Origin: an uncultured Lachnospiraceae bacterium
GTDB lineage: Bacteria > Bacillota > Clostridia > Lachnospirales > Lachnospiraceae
DNA: 5,619 nucleotides
Reading direction: 5' to 3'
Assembly (NCBI GenBank): GCA_949935685.1
Contig: CATLGN010000135.1
Coordinates: 1-5,619, forward strand
Shown here: positions 1 through 5,612 of the stretch, piece after piece
Position numbering within the stretch: the stretch's first letter is position 1
Layout of the letters: each line of letters starts with the position of its first letter
Translations under genes and position numbers: made by a program
Notes under the pieces: generated by a model
Databases searched by the model: none
Seen by the model: only the letters and a program-made list of their open reading frames with translations
Told to the model about the DNA's origin: nothing

Positions 1-383
1 TTATCGAGGATGAAACGCTGCGGGAACAGATCCGGGGAAGCGGGATCGGCACTTCGGCAACCCGGGCGGAAATCCTGAAAAAGCTGGTGCATATCGGTTA
101 TCTGACACTGAACCGGAAAACCCAGATCATCACTCCCACGCTGATGGGAGAAATGATATATGAAATTGTGGACTGTTCCATCAGACCGCTGCTGAACCCT
201 GCGCTGACGGCCAGTTGGGAAAAAGGGCTGACACAGGTGGCGGAGGGAACCATAACCGGAGAGGAGTATATGGGAAAGCTGGATGACTTTGTATCCAGAC
301 GGACCAATCTGGTGCGGCAGTCCGGCGCGGGGCAGAGCCTGTATGAGAGATATGAAATGGCTGCAAAAAATTATGAGAGGTGA
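1..383 (+). CDS. topB: DNA topoisomerase III (type IA), C-terminal fragment
   Basis: This is the 3' end of a type IA topoisomerase gene; the 5' part lies outside the window. The reading frame is open from base 3 to the TGA at 381-383, giving 126 residues. Residues 14-21 read GIGTSATR, followed by a hydrophobic helix ending HIGYL. This is the conserved 'GIGTPATRA..I..L...GY' block of topoisomerase I/III, near the end of the catalytic toroid. Family knowledge: these enzymes cut and pass single DNA strands through a tyrosine link and help resolve recombination and replication intermediates. The active-site tyrosine and TOPRIM domain would be upstream and cannot be seen. The protein stops soon after the core with no cysteine zinc ribbons, which favours topoisomerase III over TopA. 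The downstream gene starts within a few bases, suggesting co-transcription. The TopB assignment, rather than another IA paralogue such as a plasmid or ICE type, is an inference from this tail only. Confidence 0.85.
   Translation, partial: IEDETLREQIRGSGIGTSATRAEILKKLVHIGYLTLNRKTQIITPTLMGEMIYEIVDCSIRPLLNPALTASWEKGLTQVAEGTITGEEYMGKLDDFVSRRTNLVRQSGAGQSLYERYEMAAKNYER
375..381 (+). promoter_or_regulatory. Ribosome binding site deciding the start of the beta-helix gene
   Basis: AGAGGTG lies 7 bases before the ATG at 389 and inside the last codons of the topoisomerase gene. A GTG at 380 in the same frame overlaps the topoisomerase TGA by four bases (GTGA) and is a possible alternative start. No purine-rich site precedes that GTG at a useful distance, so the ATG is preferred. 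Confidence 0.55.
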
Positions 384-388
384 CAATA

Positions 389-1057
389 ATGGACTGTTTA
401 AAAATTAAGAATCTGTATGATCTGAATGAGACGATTGCCGGTGAAATTTTTGAAGGAGTGGAATACCCATGGGAGATACTGCCAAAGATCAGCGCGTTTA
501 TTATCCGTCTGGGGAATTCGCTGCCGGAGGAAAAATACGAGAAGCGTGGAGAGAACGTCTGGGTGGCCAGAAACGCGAAGGTATTTTCTTCCGCTTATAT
601 CGGCGGACCTGCGATTATCGATGAGGAGGCGGAGATTCGTCAGTGCGCTTTTATCCGTGGGAATGCGATTGTCGGAAAGGGCGCGGTGGTGGGCAATTCC
701 ACAGAACTGAAAAATGTCATTCTCTTTAATAAAGTGCAGGTGCCGCATTATAATTATGTGGGCGACAGCATATTGGGGTATAAGGCGCATATGGGAGCCG
801 GCTCCATTACCTCGAATGTCAAGAGCGATAAGACGCTTGTGGTTGTAAAATCAGCAGATGGAAATATCGAGACAGGACTGAAAAAATTCGGCGCTATGCT
901 CGGCGACTGTGTGGAAGTGGGCTGCAACAGTGTGCTGAATCCGGGCAGCGTCATCGGCAGAGAGACGAATATTTATCCGCTTTCCCGGGTACGGGGATAT
1001 ATTCCAGAAAAAAGTATCTATAAAGATAGTGGAAATATTGTTCAAAAAGAGATATAA
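389..1057 (+). CDS. GlmU-like left-handed beta-helix acyltransferase, stand-alone
   Basis: The 222-residue protein has a short mostly alpha N-terminus (about 1-50). From about residue 55 to 200 it has hexapeptide-type repeats with spaced small and aliphatic residues (AKVFSSAYIGGPAIID, AFIRGNAIVGKGAVVG, SVLNPGSVIG), typical of the trimeric left-handed beta-helix fold. Residues 117-130 read QVPHYNYVGDSILG. This matches the GlmU acetyltransferase block 'H..Y.GD..IG', where the histidine is the catalytic base, so His120 is the likely equivalent. The next block, MGAGSITSNVKSD, parallels GlmU 'IGAGTITCNYDG' but loses the YDG. There is no nucleotidyltransferase domain, so it cannot make UDP-GlcNAc alone, although database entries of this type are often named pyrophosphorylase. 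Transfer of an acetyl or other acyl group to a sugar or sugar nucleotide is plausible; the substrate is unknown. It probably shares a transcript with the topoisomerase gene. The start at 389 follows a ribosome binding site; GTG at 380 would add three residues. Confidence 0.8.
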   Translation: MDCLKIKNLYDLNETIAGEIFEGVEYPWEILPKISAFIIRLGNSLPEEKYEKRGENVWVARNAKVFSSAYIGGPAIIDEEAEIRQCAFIRGNAIVGKGAVVGNSTELKNVILFNKVQVPHYNYVGDSILGYKAHMGAGSITSNVKSDKTLVVVKSADGNIETGLKKFGAMLGDCVEVGCNSVLNPGSVIGRETNIYPLSRVRGYIPEKSIYKDSGNIVQKEI

Positions 1058-1058
1058 T
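1030..1058 (+). promoter_or_regulatory. Candidate sigma-A promoter for the sensor gene
   Basis: A perfect TATAAT at 1053-1058 overlaps the TAA stop of the preceding gene. The hexamer 17 bases upstream is TGGAAA (1030-1035), matching 4 of 6 positions of TTGACA. Transcription would start near 1065 and give a leader of about 25 bases. There is no terminator between the two genes, so read-through from upstream is also possible. The -10 is convincing; the -35 is weak. Confidence 0.45.
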
Positions 1059-1077
1059 AGGTACAGGATATAGTCAC

Positions 1078-1085
1078 AAAGGGGA
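1078..1085 (+). promoter_or_regulatory. Ribosome binding site of the sensor gene
   Basis: AAAGGGGA precedes the ATG at 1090 with about 5 bases after the G run. It supports this ATG as the start; no in-frame upstream start with a better site is visible. Confidence 0.5.
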
Positions 1086-1089
1086 TATT

Positions 1090-3312
1090 ATGGCAAATAA
1101 TCTGGATAATAAAACAATATGTGAGATGATGGAAAACCTGCTGACGGGTGTGGCGTTTCTTGGGCTGCAGGAAGATAAGCTGGAATTTCTGTATATGAAC
1201 CGCGGGGGATTCCGAATGCTCGGGTACACGCCGGCGACAGGGTATAAATATCTGAACAATCTCGTATCACTGATTCTGGATGACGATAAGCCGAAGTTCT
1301 GGCAGGCTATAGAAGATGTGCTGAAGGACGACGGAGCGGTTGATCTGGAAATGCGTACCGTAACCGCTACCGGTAATCTGCGGTGGCTGCAGATCCGGGG
1401 CAATCTCTATGAGCGCACGGAAGAACGGGCAGTGATTCTGTGTGTATTTCTGGATGCCACGGACAGAAAGTTCGTGGAAAATGAGTTACAGGCGCAGTCG
1501 GAATGGTATCAAATGCTTCTGAAAACAGAGGGCGAGATACTGGCGGATTACAATGCCAAAACGGATGTTCTGAATTTAAAGACAGCCAGCGCCTATGGGA
1601 TGGAAAGCACGCGTATTGTGGATAAGTTTGTCAGCAAAATGCAGACAAAGCCACGAAAGAGCGCGGCGGAAAAGCGCATTCTGGAAATCATGGAAGAAGC
1701 TTTGAAAACGCCCCGGGTGGATATGATTGAATTAAAGACCAATATGATCAAAGGCGGGGAAGAACGCTGGTATCGGATCCACACCTCCAGTATCGCGGGT
1801 GTGGACGGATATGTTACACATGTCGTGGGGAAGGTTACGGACATCCATGAAAACAAGCTGCTGCAGGAAGAATTGCGCGGCAAGGAGAAGCTGGATACGC
1901 TTACCGGCTGGTATAACGCGGAGGCGACGCGGGAGCAGGTGAATCAGGTTCTGTCCGCTTCGGGCGCCCGGGACTGCCATGCGTTAATTTTGATTGACAT
2001 CAGTGATTTTCGGATTCTGGGAGAAAGTCTGGGAGAAGAACTCGGAAACCGGATTTTAAAAGATATTACACAGAAAATCAGCAAAGGGTTTAAACGTTCG
2101 GATATTCTGGGGCGTCTCAGCGACGATGAGTTTATTGTCTTTGTGCAGAATATTGGTTCCGTGCACAACCTGGATGCGATGGCTTCCATGATCTGCCATT
2201 GTGCGGAAGTGAAACTGGGCACCGGTGAGGACGGTTTTACACTGTCCGGCAGGGTGGGCATTTCGGTTTATCCGCATCAGGGGGATAACTGGTCGGAGAT
2301 GTATATCAGGGCGGAGAAGGCCATCAATTCCCTGAAAGGCAGCGGCAAATACGGGTATCATATTTATGACCTTTCCGGTATTTTGACAAAAGAAGCCGCG
2401 GAACTGGAAAAGCAACAGATTTACGATGCGGACGCGGAAGAAACGCTGGAGCATATGTTTGAGCGGATTATACGCGAAGAAAATTATAATGAAAACCTGA
2501 CAAGGGCTATGCTGAAAATGGTAATCCGGCATTTTGGCTTTCAGAAAGCATGCCTGTCCATGGAAGGAAACGACGAGAGGCCGCCGCTGGAACTGCGGTA
2601 CTTCAATCCCGGCTATGAACCGCGGGAAGAGTTCAGCAATATCGATGAGGAGACGCACAAATGGGTTTCCTATCTGAAACGGAAGGATATGCTGAACGGT
2701 TTTCAGATTATACATAATTACGATGATGTTCCGGAAGAATTGTCTTCCTATATGATACGCAACCGGATTCATACCCTGCTGGTGCAGCCGATGATGTTGA
2801 AAGGTCAGGTCGCCGGCGCGTTTCTGATGGGAGAATGCACCGGCCGGGAATGGCATCTGCATGCCAGTGAGGAAAAAGAGCTCAAACGGATTCTGCAGTT
2901 GATTCAAATGTATGTGCTGGCGAATGAGCGCAGCCGAAGCGGCCGGGAACGTCTGCTGGATGTAGCGCTTCTTGACAATTTTGACAGCTATGTAATGGCT
3001 GTCGACTATGACACATATGAACTGTGTTTTGCCAATCGCAAACTGCTCGATGCGCTGCCGGATCTCCAACTGGGAGATTTCTGTTACAGAACTTACGGAA
3101 AACAGGACAGGCCGTGTGAATCGTGCGTAATGCGAAAACTCGACAGAAATGATCCCCATGCAAAATGGTCGGAGGAATGGTTCAGTTCTTCGCTGCGAAG
3201 CTGGCTGAAAGTACATGGCTCCTGGATGCAGAACGATGCGGACTGCGCTACCTGTGTTCTGAACAGCATGGATATTTCCGAATATTTCCTCGGAGATATG
3301 GGGTTGAAATAG
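1090..3312 (+). CDS. PAS-PAS-GGDEF(degenerate)-GAF-PAS multi-sensor protein
   Basis: A 740-residue soluble protein with no signal peptide or membrane segment, so it should sense cytoplasmic signals. Visible modules: PAS about 12-128 (ends FLDATDRKF); PAS about 136-258 (ends GKVTDIHENK); a GGDEF-type domain about 265-428, opening with DTLTGWYN (269-276); GAF-like about 450-612; and a C-terminal PAS-like module about 625-735 ending MDISEYF. The GGDEF fold is clear, but the signature is SDDEF (344-348, after Arg342). The first half reads DISDF (303-307) and then LGESLGEELGN, so the usual Asn and Asp that hold GTP are Gly311 and Asn320. The inhibitory-site RxxD is KxxD (335-338). Diguanylate cyclase activity is therefore doubtful; it may be a GTP or c-di-GMP sensor or a scaffold. 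The last module contains C665, C676-x2-C679 and C719-x2-C722, which could hold a metal or redox centre. There is no EAL, HD-GYP, kinase or DNA-binding domain, so its output is unknown. It is flanked by its own candidate promoter and a terminator, so it is probably monocistronic or the last gene of its unit. Confidence 0.85.
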   Translation: MANNLDNKTICEMMENLLTGVAFLGLQEDKLEFLYMNRGGFRMLGYTPATGYKYLNNLVSLILDDDKPKFWQAIEDVLKDDGAVDLEMRTVTATGNLRWLQIRGNLYERTEERAVILCVFLDATDRKFVENELQAQSEWYQMLLKTEGEILADYNAKTDVLNLKTASAYGMESTRIVDKFVSKMQTKPRKSAAEKRILEIMEEALKTPRVDMIELKTNMIKGGEERWYRIHTSSIAGVDGYVTHVVGKVTDIHENKLLQEELRGKEKLDTLTGWYNAEATREQVNQVLSASGARDCHALILIDISDFRILGESLGEELGNRILKDITQKISKGFKRSDILGRLSDDEFIVFVQNIGSVHNLDAMASMICHCAEVKLGTGEDGFTLSGRVGISVYPHQGDNWSEMYIRAEKAINSLKGSGKYGYHIYDLSGILTKEAAELEKQQIYDADAEETLEHMFERIIREENYNENLTRAMLKMVIRHFGFQKACLSMEGNDERPPLELRYFNPGYEPREEFSNIDEETHKWVSYLKRKDMLNGFQIIHNYDDVPEELSSYMIRNRIHTLLVQPMMLKGQVAGAFLMGECTGREWHLHASEEKELKRILQLIQMYVLANERSRSGRERLLDVALLDNFDSYVMAVDYDTYELCFANRKLLDALPDLQLGDFCYRTYGKQDRPCESCVMRKLDRNDPHAKWSEEWFSSSLRSWLKVHGSWMQNDADCATCVLNSMDISEYFLGDMGLK

Positions 3313-3326
3313 AGAAACGGTTGGTA

Positions 3327-3369
3327 AAAGAGACGCCGGAGGCCGTGTGAGGGCTGCAGGCGTCTTTTT
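3327..3369 (+). terminator. Intrinsic terminator after the sensor gene
   Basis: AGACGCC (3331-3337) pairs perfectly with GGCGTCT (3359-3365). The stem can extend outwards through an A-rich 5' side against the T run at 3365-3369. A short inner stem (GGCC 3341-3344 with GGCT 3352-3355) closes the loop. It sits 14 bases after the sensor stop codon and separates that gene from the transporter promoter. Confidence 0.85.
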
Positions 3370-3380
3370 CTGTAAAAAAG

Positions 3381-3409
3381 TTGACGAATCCTCCCAAATG
3401 GAGTATAGT
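3381..3409 (+). promoter_or_regulatory. Strong sigma-A promoter of the ABC transporter operon
   Basis: TTGACG (3381-3386) and TATAGT (3404-3409) are separated by exactly 17 bases, each one mismatch from consensus. The predicted start is near 3416, giving a leader of about 64 bases. The spacer holds a small inverted repeat, CTCC (3391-3394) and GGAG (3400-3403), and TGGAGT recurs at 3399 and 3416. A repressor could bind there, but these repeats are short enough to be chance. Confidence 0.75.
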
Positions 3410-3437
3410 ATTTTTTGGAGTTTAAAATATACGTTAA

Positions 3438-3457
3438 TGCGTTGAAGCGTCAACGCA
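3438..3457 (+). promoter_or_regulatory. Leader inverted repeat: operator or mRNA hairpin
   Basis: TGCGTTGA (3438-3445) and TCAACGCA (3450-3457) form a perfect 8-bp inverted repeat around AGCG. It lies about 22 bases after the predicted transcription start and ends 4 bases before the ribosome binding site. In RNA it would be a compact tetraloop hairpin; in DNA it is a symmetrical site suitable for a dimeric repressor. It has no T run directly after it (AAAAA follows), so it is not a terminator. Confidence 0.5.
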
Positions 3458-3460
3458 AAA

Positions 3461-3470
3461 AGGTGAGGAG
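3461..3470 (+). promoter_or_regulatory. Ribosome binding site of the binding-protein gene
   Basis: AGGTGAGGAG precedes the ATG at 3480; the GAGGAG core is 9 bases from the start codon. This fits a highly expressed binding protein and confirms a start that yields a proper lipoprotein signal. Confidence 0.7.
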
Positions 3471-3479
3471 AACAGAATT

Positions 3480-4529
3480 ATGAAAAAGGTAATGGCATTA
3501 TCACTTACGGTTGCCATGGTAATCGCTATGGTGACAGGATGCGGCTCTGCGCCTGCAGAGAATGGAAATGCGGCAGCGGAAGCTCCTGCGGCGGAGACGG
3601 AAAGCGCGCAGGCAGACGGAGCAGAAAAGGCAGAAGCGGCTGACAACAGCGCGGCGGACGGCAAGACGTACAAAATCGGCGTGCTTCAGCTTACGGAACA
3701 TGCGGCGCTGGATGCGGCAAATGAAGGATTTGTGGCGGCGCTCAATGATGCGGGCATTTCGTATGAGATCGATCAGCAGAACGCGCAGAATGATCAGTCC
3801 GCATGTCAGACGATTGCGGAAAAGCTTGTCAATGACGGAAACGATCTGATCCTTGCGATTGCAACGCCGGCCGCACAGGCGGTAGCCGGTGTGACAAGCG
3901 ATATTCCGATTCTGGTAACGGCGGTAACGGATCCGGCGGATGCAGGGCTGGTGGAATCCAACGAGGCGCCGGGCAACAATGTTTCCGGCACATCGGATCT
4001 GACGCCGGTAAACGAACAGATCGAGCTTTTGACACAGCTCCTCCCGGAAGCAAAAACGGTAGGCATCCTCTATTGTTCTGCGGAATCCAACTCGGAGTTC
4101 CAGGCGAATATGGCGAAAGAGGCGTGCGACGCAGCCGGACTTGCATCGGAAGTATTTACGGTGTCCAGCTCCAATGAGATTCAGCAGGTTGTGGAATCCA
4201 TGGTAGGGAAGGTGGATGTTGTGTATACCCCTACGGACAATACGATTGCGGCAGGTATGGCGACGGTGACGATGGTTGCCAATGACAATGGCCTTCCGAC
4301 GATCTGCGGGGAAGAGGGCATGGTTGATGCGGGCGGACTTGCCACCTACGGAATCGACTATTATCAGATCGGTTATATGGCGGGAGAGCAGGCGGTGGAT
4401 ATTCTTGTAAACGGCGCGGATATTTCCACAATGCCGATCGGCTATCTGAGCGCAGATCAGTGCGCATTGAAAACAAATCAGGAAACAGCGGATATTCTTG
4501 GCATTGATCTGTCCGTACTGGAGAAATAA
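3480..4529 (+). CDS. ABC transporter substrate-binding lipoprotein (ABC_sub_bind, TrpX-like)
   Basis: A 349-residue extracytoplasmic binding protein. Residues 1-21 are a lipoprotein signal: Lys2-Lys3, a hydrophobic stretch, then the lipobox VTGC with Cys21 as the lipidated residue. Residues 22-62 form a low-complexity Ala/Glu/Asp-rich tether. The mature two-lobed domain starts near YKIGVLQLTEHAALDAA (64-80), the family hallmark for the first strand and ligand loop. LILAIATPAAQAV (123-135), VTAVTDPADAGLV (146-158), VGILYCSAESNS (194-205), VVYTPTDNTIA (247-257) and GLATYGIDYYQIGYMAG (286-302) are further conserved pocket and hinge blocks. The fold belongs to the ABC_sub_bind family (PF04392-like, periplasmic-binding type I). 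Its characterised member is the streptococcal tryptophan binder TrpX, but many relatives are uncharacterised, so an aromatic amino acid ligand is only a suggestion. It is followed by a matching permease and a start of an ATPase, making a complete importer. It is transcribed from the promoter at 3381 and separated from the permease gene by a hairpin. Confidence 0.9.
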   Translation: MKKVMALSLTVAMVIAMVTGCGSAPAENGNAAAEAPAAETESAQADGAEKAEAADNSAADGKTYKIGVLQLTEHAALDAANEGFVAALNDAGISYEIDQQNAQNDQSACQTIAEKLVNDGNDLILAIATPAAQAVAGVTSDIPILVTAVTDPADAGLVESNEAPGNNVSGTSDLTPVNEQIELLTQLLPEAKTVGILYCSAESNSEFQANMAKEACDAAGLASEVFTVSSSNEIQQVVESMVGKVDVVYTPTDNTIAAGMATVTMVANDNGLPTICGEEGMVDAGGLATYGIDYYQIGYMAGEQAVDILVNGADISTMPIGYLSADQCALKTNQETADILGIDLSVLEK

Positions 4530-4549
4530 AACAGGACTGAACGCGGCGG

Positions 4550-4581
4550 AAAACAGGTCTTCTGGGAGAAGACCTGTTTTT
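4550..4581 (+). terminator. Intercistronic terminator or attenuator hairpin
   Basis: AAACAGGTCTTC (4551-4562) pairs perfectly with GAAGACCTGTTT (4568-4579) around a 5-base loop, and the stem extends one more A-T pair (4550 with 4580). T residues at 4577-4581 form the tail, although part of it is in the stem. It lies 20 bases after the binding-protein stop, inside a transporter operon. It probably terminates part of the transcripts and protects the 3' end of the binding-protein mRNA, so that the binding protein outnumbers the permease. Confidence 0.8.
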
Positions 4582-4595
4582 GGCCGTATACGGGT

Positions 4596-4623
4596 TTGGC
4601 AATTTTCCGAATGAACATATAAA
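4596..4623 (+). promoter_or_regulatory. Candidate second promoter, before the permease gene
   Basis: TTGGCA (4596-4601) and TATAAA (4618-4623) are separated by 16 bases, each one mismatch from consensus. It begins 15 bases after the hairpin and would give a leader of about 65 bases before the permease start. It could supply permease and ATPase independently of the upstream promoter. The pattern is good, but short AT-rich matches of this kind do arise by chance. Confidence 0.45.
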
Positions 4624-4680
4624 CGCGAGGGTGCGGTAAGGAAACGATCGCCAGAGTGCCGGCCGAATCAAAAATAATGA

Positions 4681-4687
4681 TGGAGGA
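4681..4687 (+). promoter_or_regulatory. Ribosome binding site deciding the permease start
   Basis: TGGAGGA lies 7 bases before the ATG at 4695, an ideal arrangement. Earlier in-frame starts at 4656 (GTG), 4677 and 4680 (ATG) lack such a site and would add a charged segment ahead of the first membrane helix. Confidence 0.75.
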
Positions 4688-4694
4688 TAAGGAA

Positions 4695-5612
4695 ATGACA
4701 GGCATTTTACTTGCGATGCAGGGCGCCGTTTCCCAGGGGGTACTCTGGGGGATTATGGTGCTCGGCGTCTATATTACATATAAGATACTGGATATAGCGG
4801 ATTTGACTGTGGACGGGAGCTTTGCGCTTGGCGGGTGTGTCTGCGCGGTGATGGTCGTGGAGAAGGGCGTGGACCCGCTGCTGGCGCTGGTACTCGCGAC
4901 GATAGCGGGCATGCTGGCAGGAGCCGTGACGGGCATGCTGCATACCCTGTTTGACATTCCGGCGATTCTGGCTGGCATTCTGACGCAGATCGGGCTGTGG
5001 TCGGTGAATCTGCGCATTATGGGCAAGAGTAATGTGCCGCTTTTGAAAGTGGACACCATTTTCTCGCGGATTGTGGATATGTTCGGCGTTAAGCAGTCTG
5101 CGGTTTCTCTGGTAATCGGTATTTTGATCGCGGTATTGATTATTTCCTTTTTATACTGGCTGTTCGGCACGGAAATCGGCAGCGCGCTGCGTGCGACCGG
5201 GAATAACGAAGATATGATACGGGCTTTGGGGGTCAATACCAAAGTGACAAAACTGTTGGCGTTGATTATCAGCAACGGACTGGTGGGGCTTTCCGGCGGT
5301 CTTGTCTGCCAGAGCCAGAAATATGCGGACATCGGTATGGGCACCGGTGCAATCGTCATCGGACTTGCGGCAATTGTGATCGGGGAAGTGCTGATGGGCA
5401 GGCTGAAGGCGTTTGGCAGCAAGTTATCCGGCGCGGTCGTGGGCTGTGTCGTTTATTTCCTGATCCGTGCGATCGTACTGCAGCTTGGCATGGACGCCAA
5501 CGATATGAAGCTGCTTTCTGCCCATATCGTGGCGCTGGCGCTCTGCGTTCCGGTTGCTCTGGGAAAATGGCGGATATGGAAATCCTATTCTGAGGAGGGG
5601 CCGACATGCTGA
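4695..5612 (+). CDS. ABC transporter permease (LivH-like, BPD_transp_2 family)
   Basis: A 305-residue integral membrane protein with roughly eight to nine hydrophobic segments (near residues 11-30, 42-56, 61-82, 88-105, 137-157, 186-206, 217-236, 246-263 and 273-291). DIADLTVDGSFALGG (34-48) is the typical N-terminal block of the branched-chain amino acid-like permeases that pair with ABC_sub_bind proteins. IGSALRATGNNEDMIRALGV (161-180) is the cytoplasmic loop expected to dock on the ATPase. GLVGLSGGLVCQSQKYADIG (195-214) and GLAAIVIGEVLMG (223-235) complete the family pattern. It would form the channel, probably as a homodimer since only one permease gene is seen. Length is normal and no key block is missing. 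The gene follows the binding protein after a 165-base gap holding a hairpin and a candidate promoter, and its stop overlaps the next start. Its family resembles the TrpY type; the transported compound is not shown by the sequence. Confidence 0.9.
   Translation: MTGILLAMQGAVSQGVLWGIMVLGVYITYKILDIADLTVDGSFALGGCVCAVMVVEKGVDPLLALVLATIAGMLAGAVTGMLHTLFDIPAILAGILTQIGLWSVNLRIMGKSNVPLLKVDTIFSRIVDMFGVKQSAVSLVIGILIAVLIISFLYWLFGTEIGSALRATGNNEDMIRALGVNTKVTKLLALIISNGLVGLSGGLVCQSQKYADIGMGTGAIVIGLAAIVIGEVLMGRLKAFGSKLSGAVVGCVVYFLIRAIVLQLGMDANDMKLLSAHIVALALCVPVALGKWRIWKSYSEEGPTC
5592..5600 (+). promoter_or_regulatory. Ribosome binding site of the next gene
   Basis: GAGGAGGGG lies inside the last permease codons, 5 bases before the ATG at 5606. 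Its strength and place show that a further gene begins here. Confidence 0.65.

Noticed and set aside
3165..3350. Small + strand frame overlapping the end of the sensor gene
   Set aside because: It could have meant a frameshift in the C-terminal module. However, the 740-residue frame runs on to a normal PAS-like ending (MDISEYF) and a stop just before the terminator, so the other frame is a shadow.
2056..3453. Long open frame on the - strand (465 codons) opposite the sensor gene
   Set aside because: It starts at a TTG with no ribosome binding site, lies wholly antisense to a gene with clear PAS, GGDEF and GAF motifs, and its product shows no recognisable domain. It is explained by codon bias of the + strand gene.
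3416..3479. Possible riboswitch or T-box in the transporter leader
   Set aside because: The leader is only about 64 bases, has one simple hairpin and a strong ribosome site, and lacks a T-box sequence or a terminator/antiterminator pair.
3543..3667. Repetitive GCG/GCA/GAA-rich DNA after the lipobox, considered as a tandem repeat
   Set aside because: There is no fixed repeat unit. It encodes the Ala/Glu/Asp-rich tether usual in Gram-positive binding lipoproteins.
4656..4694. N-terminal extension of the permease from GTG 4656
   Set aside because: No ribosome site precedes it, it adds a charged stretch not expected before the first helix, and ATG 4695 has an ideal TGGAGGA seven bases upstream.
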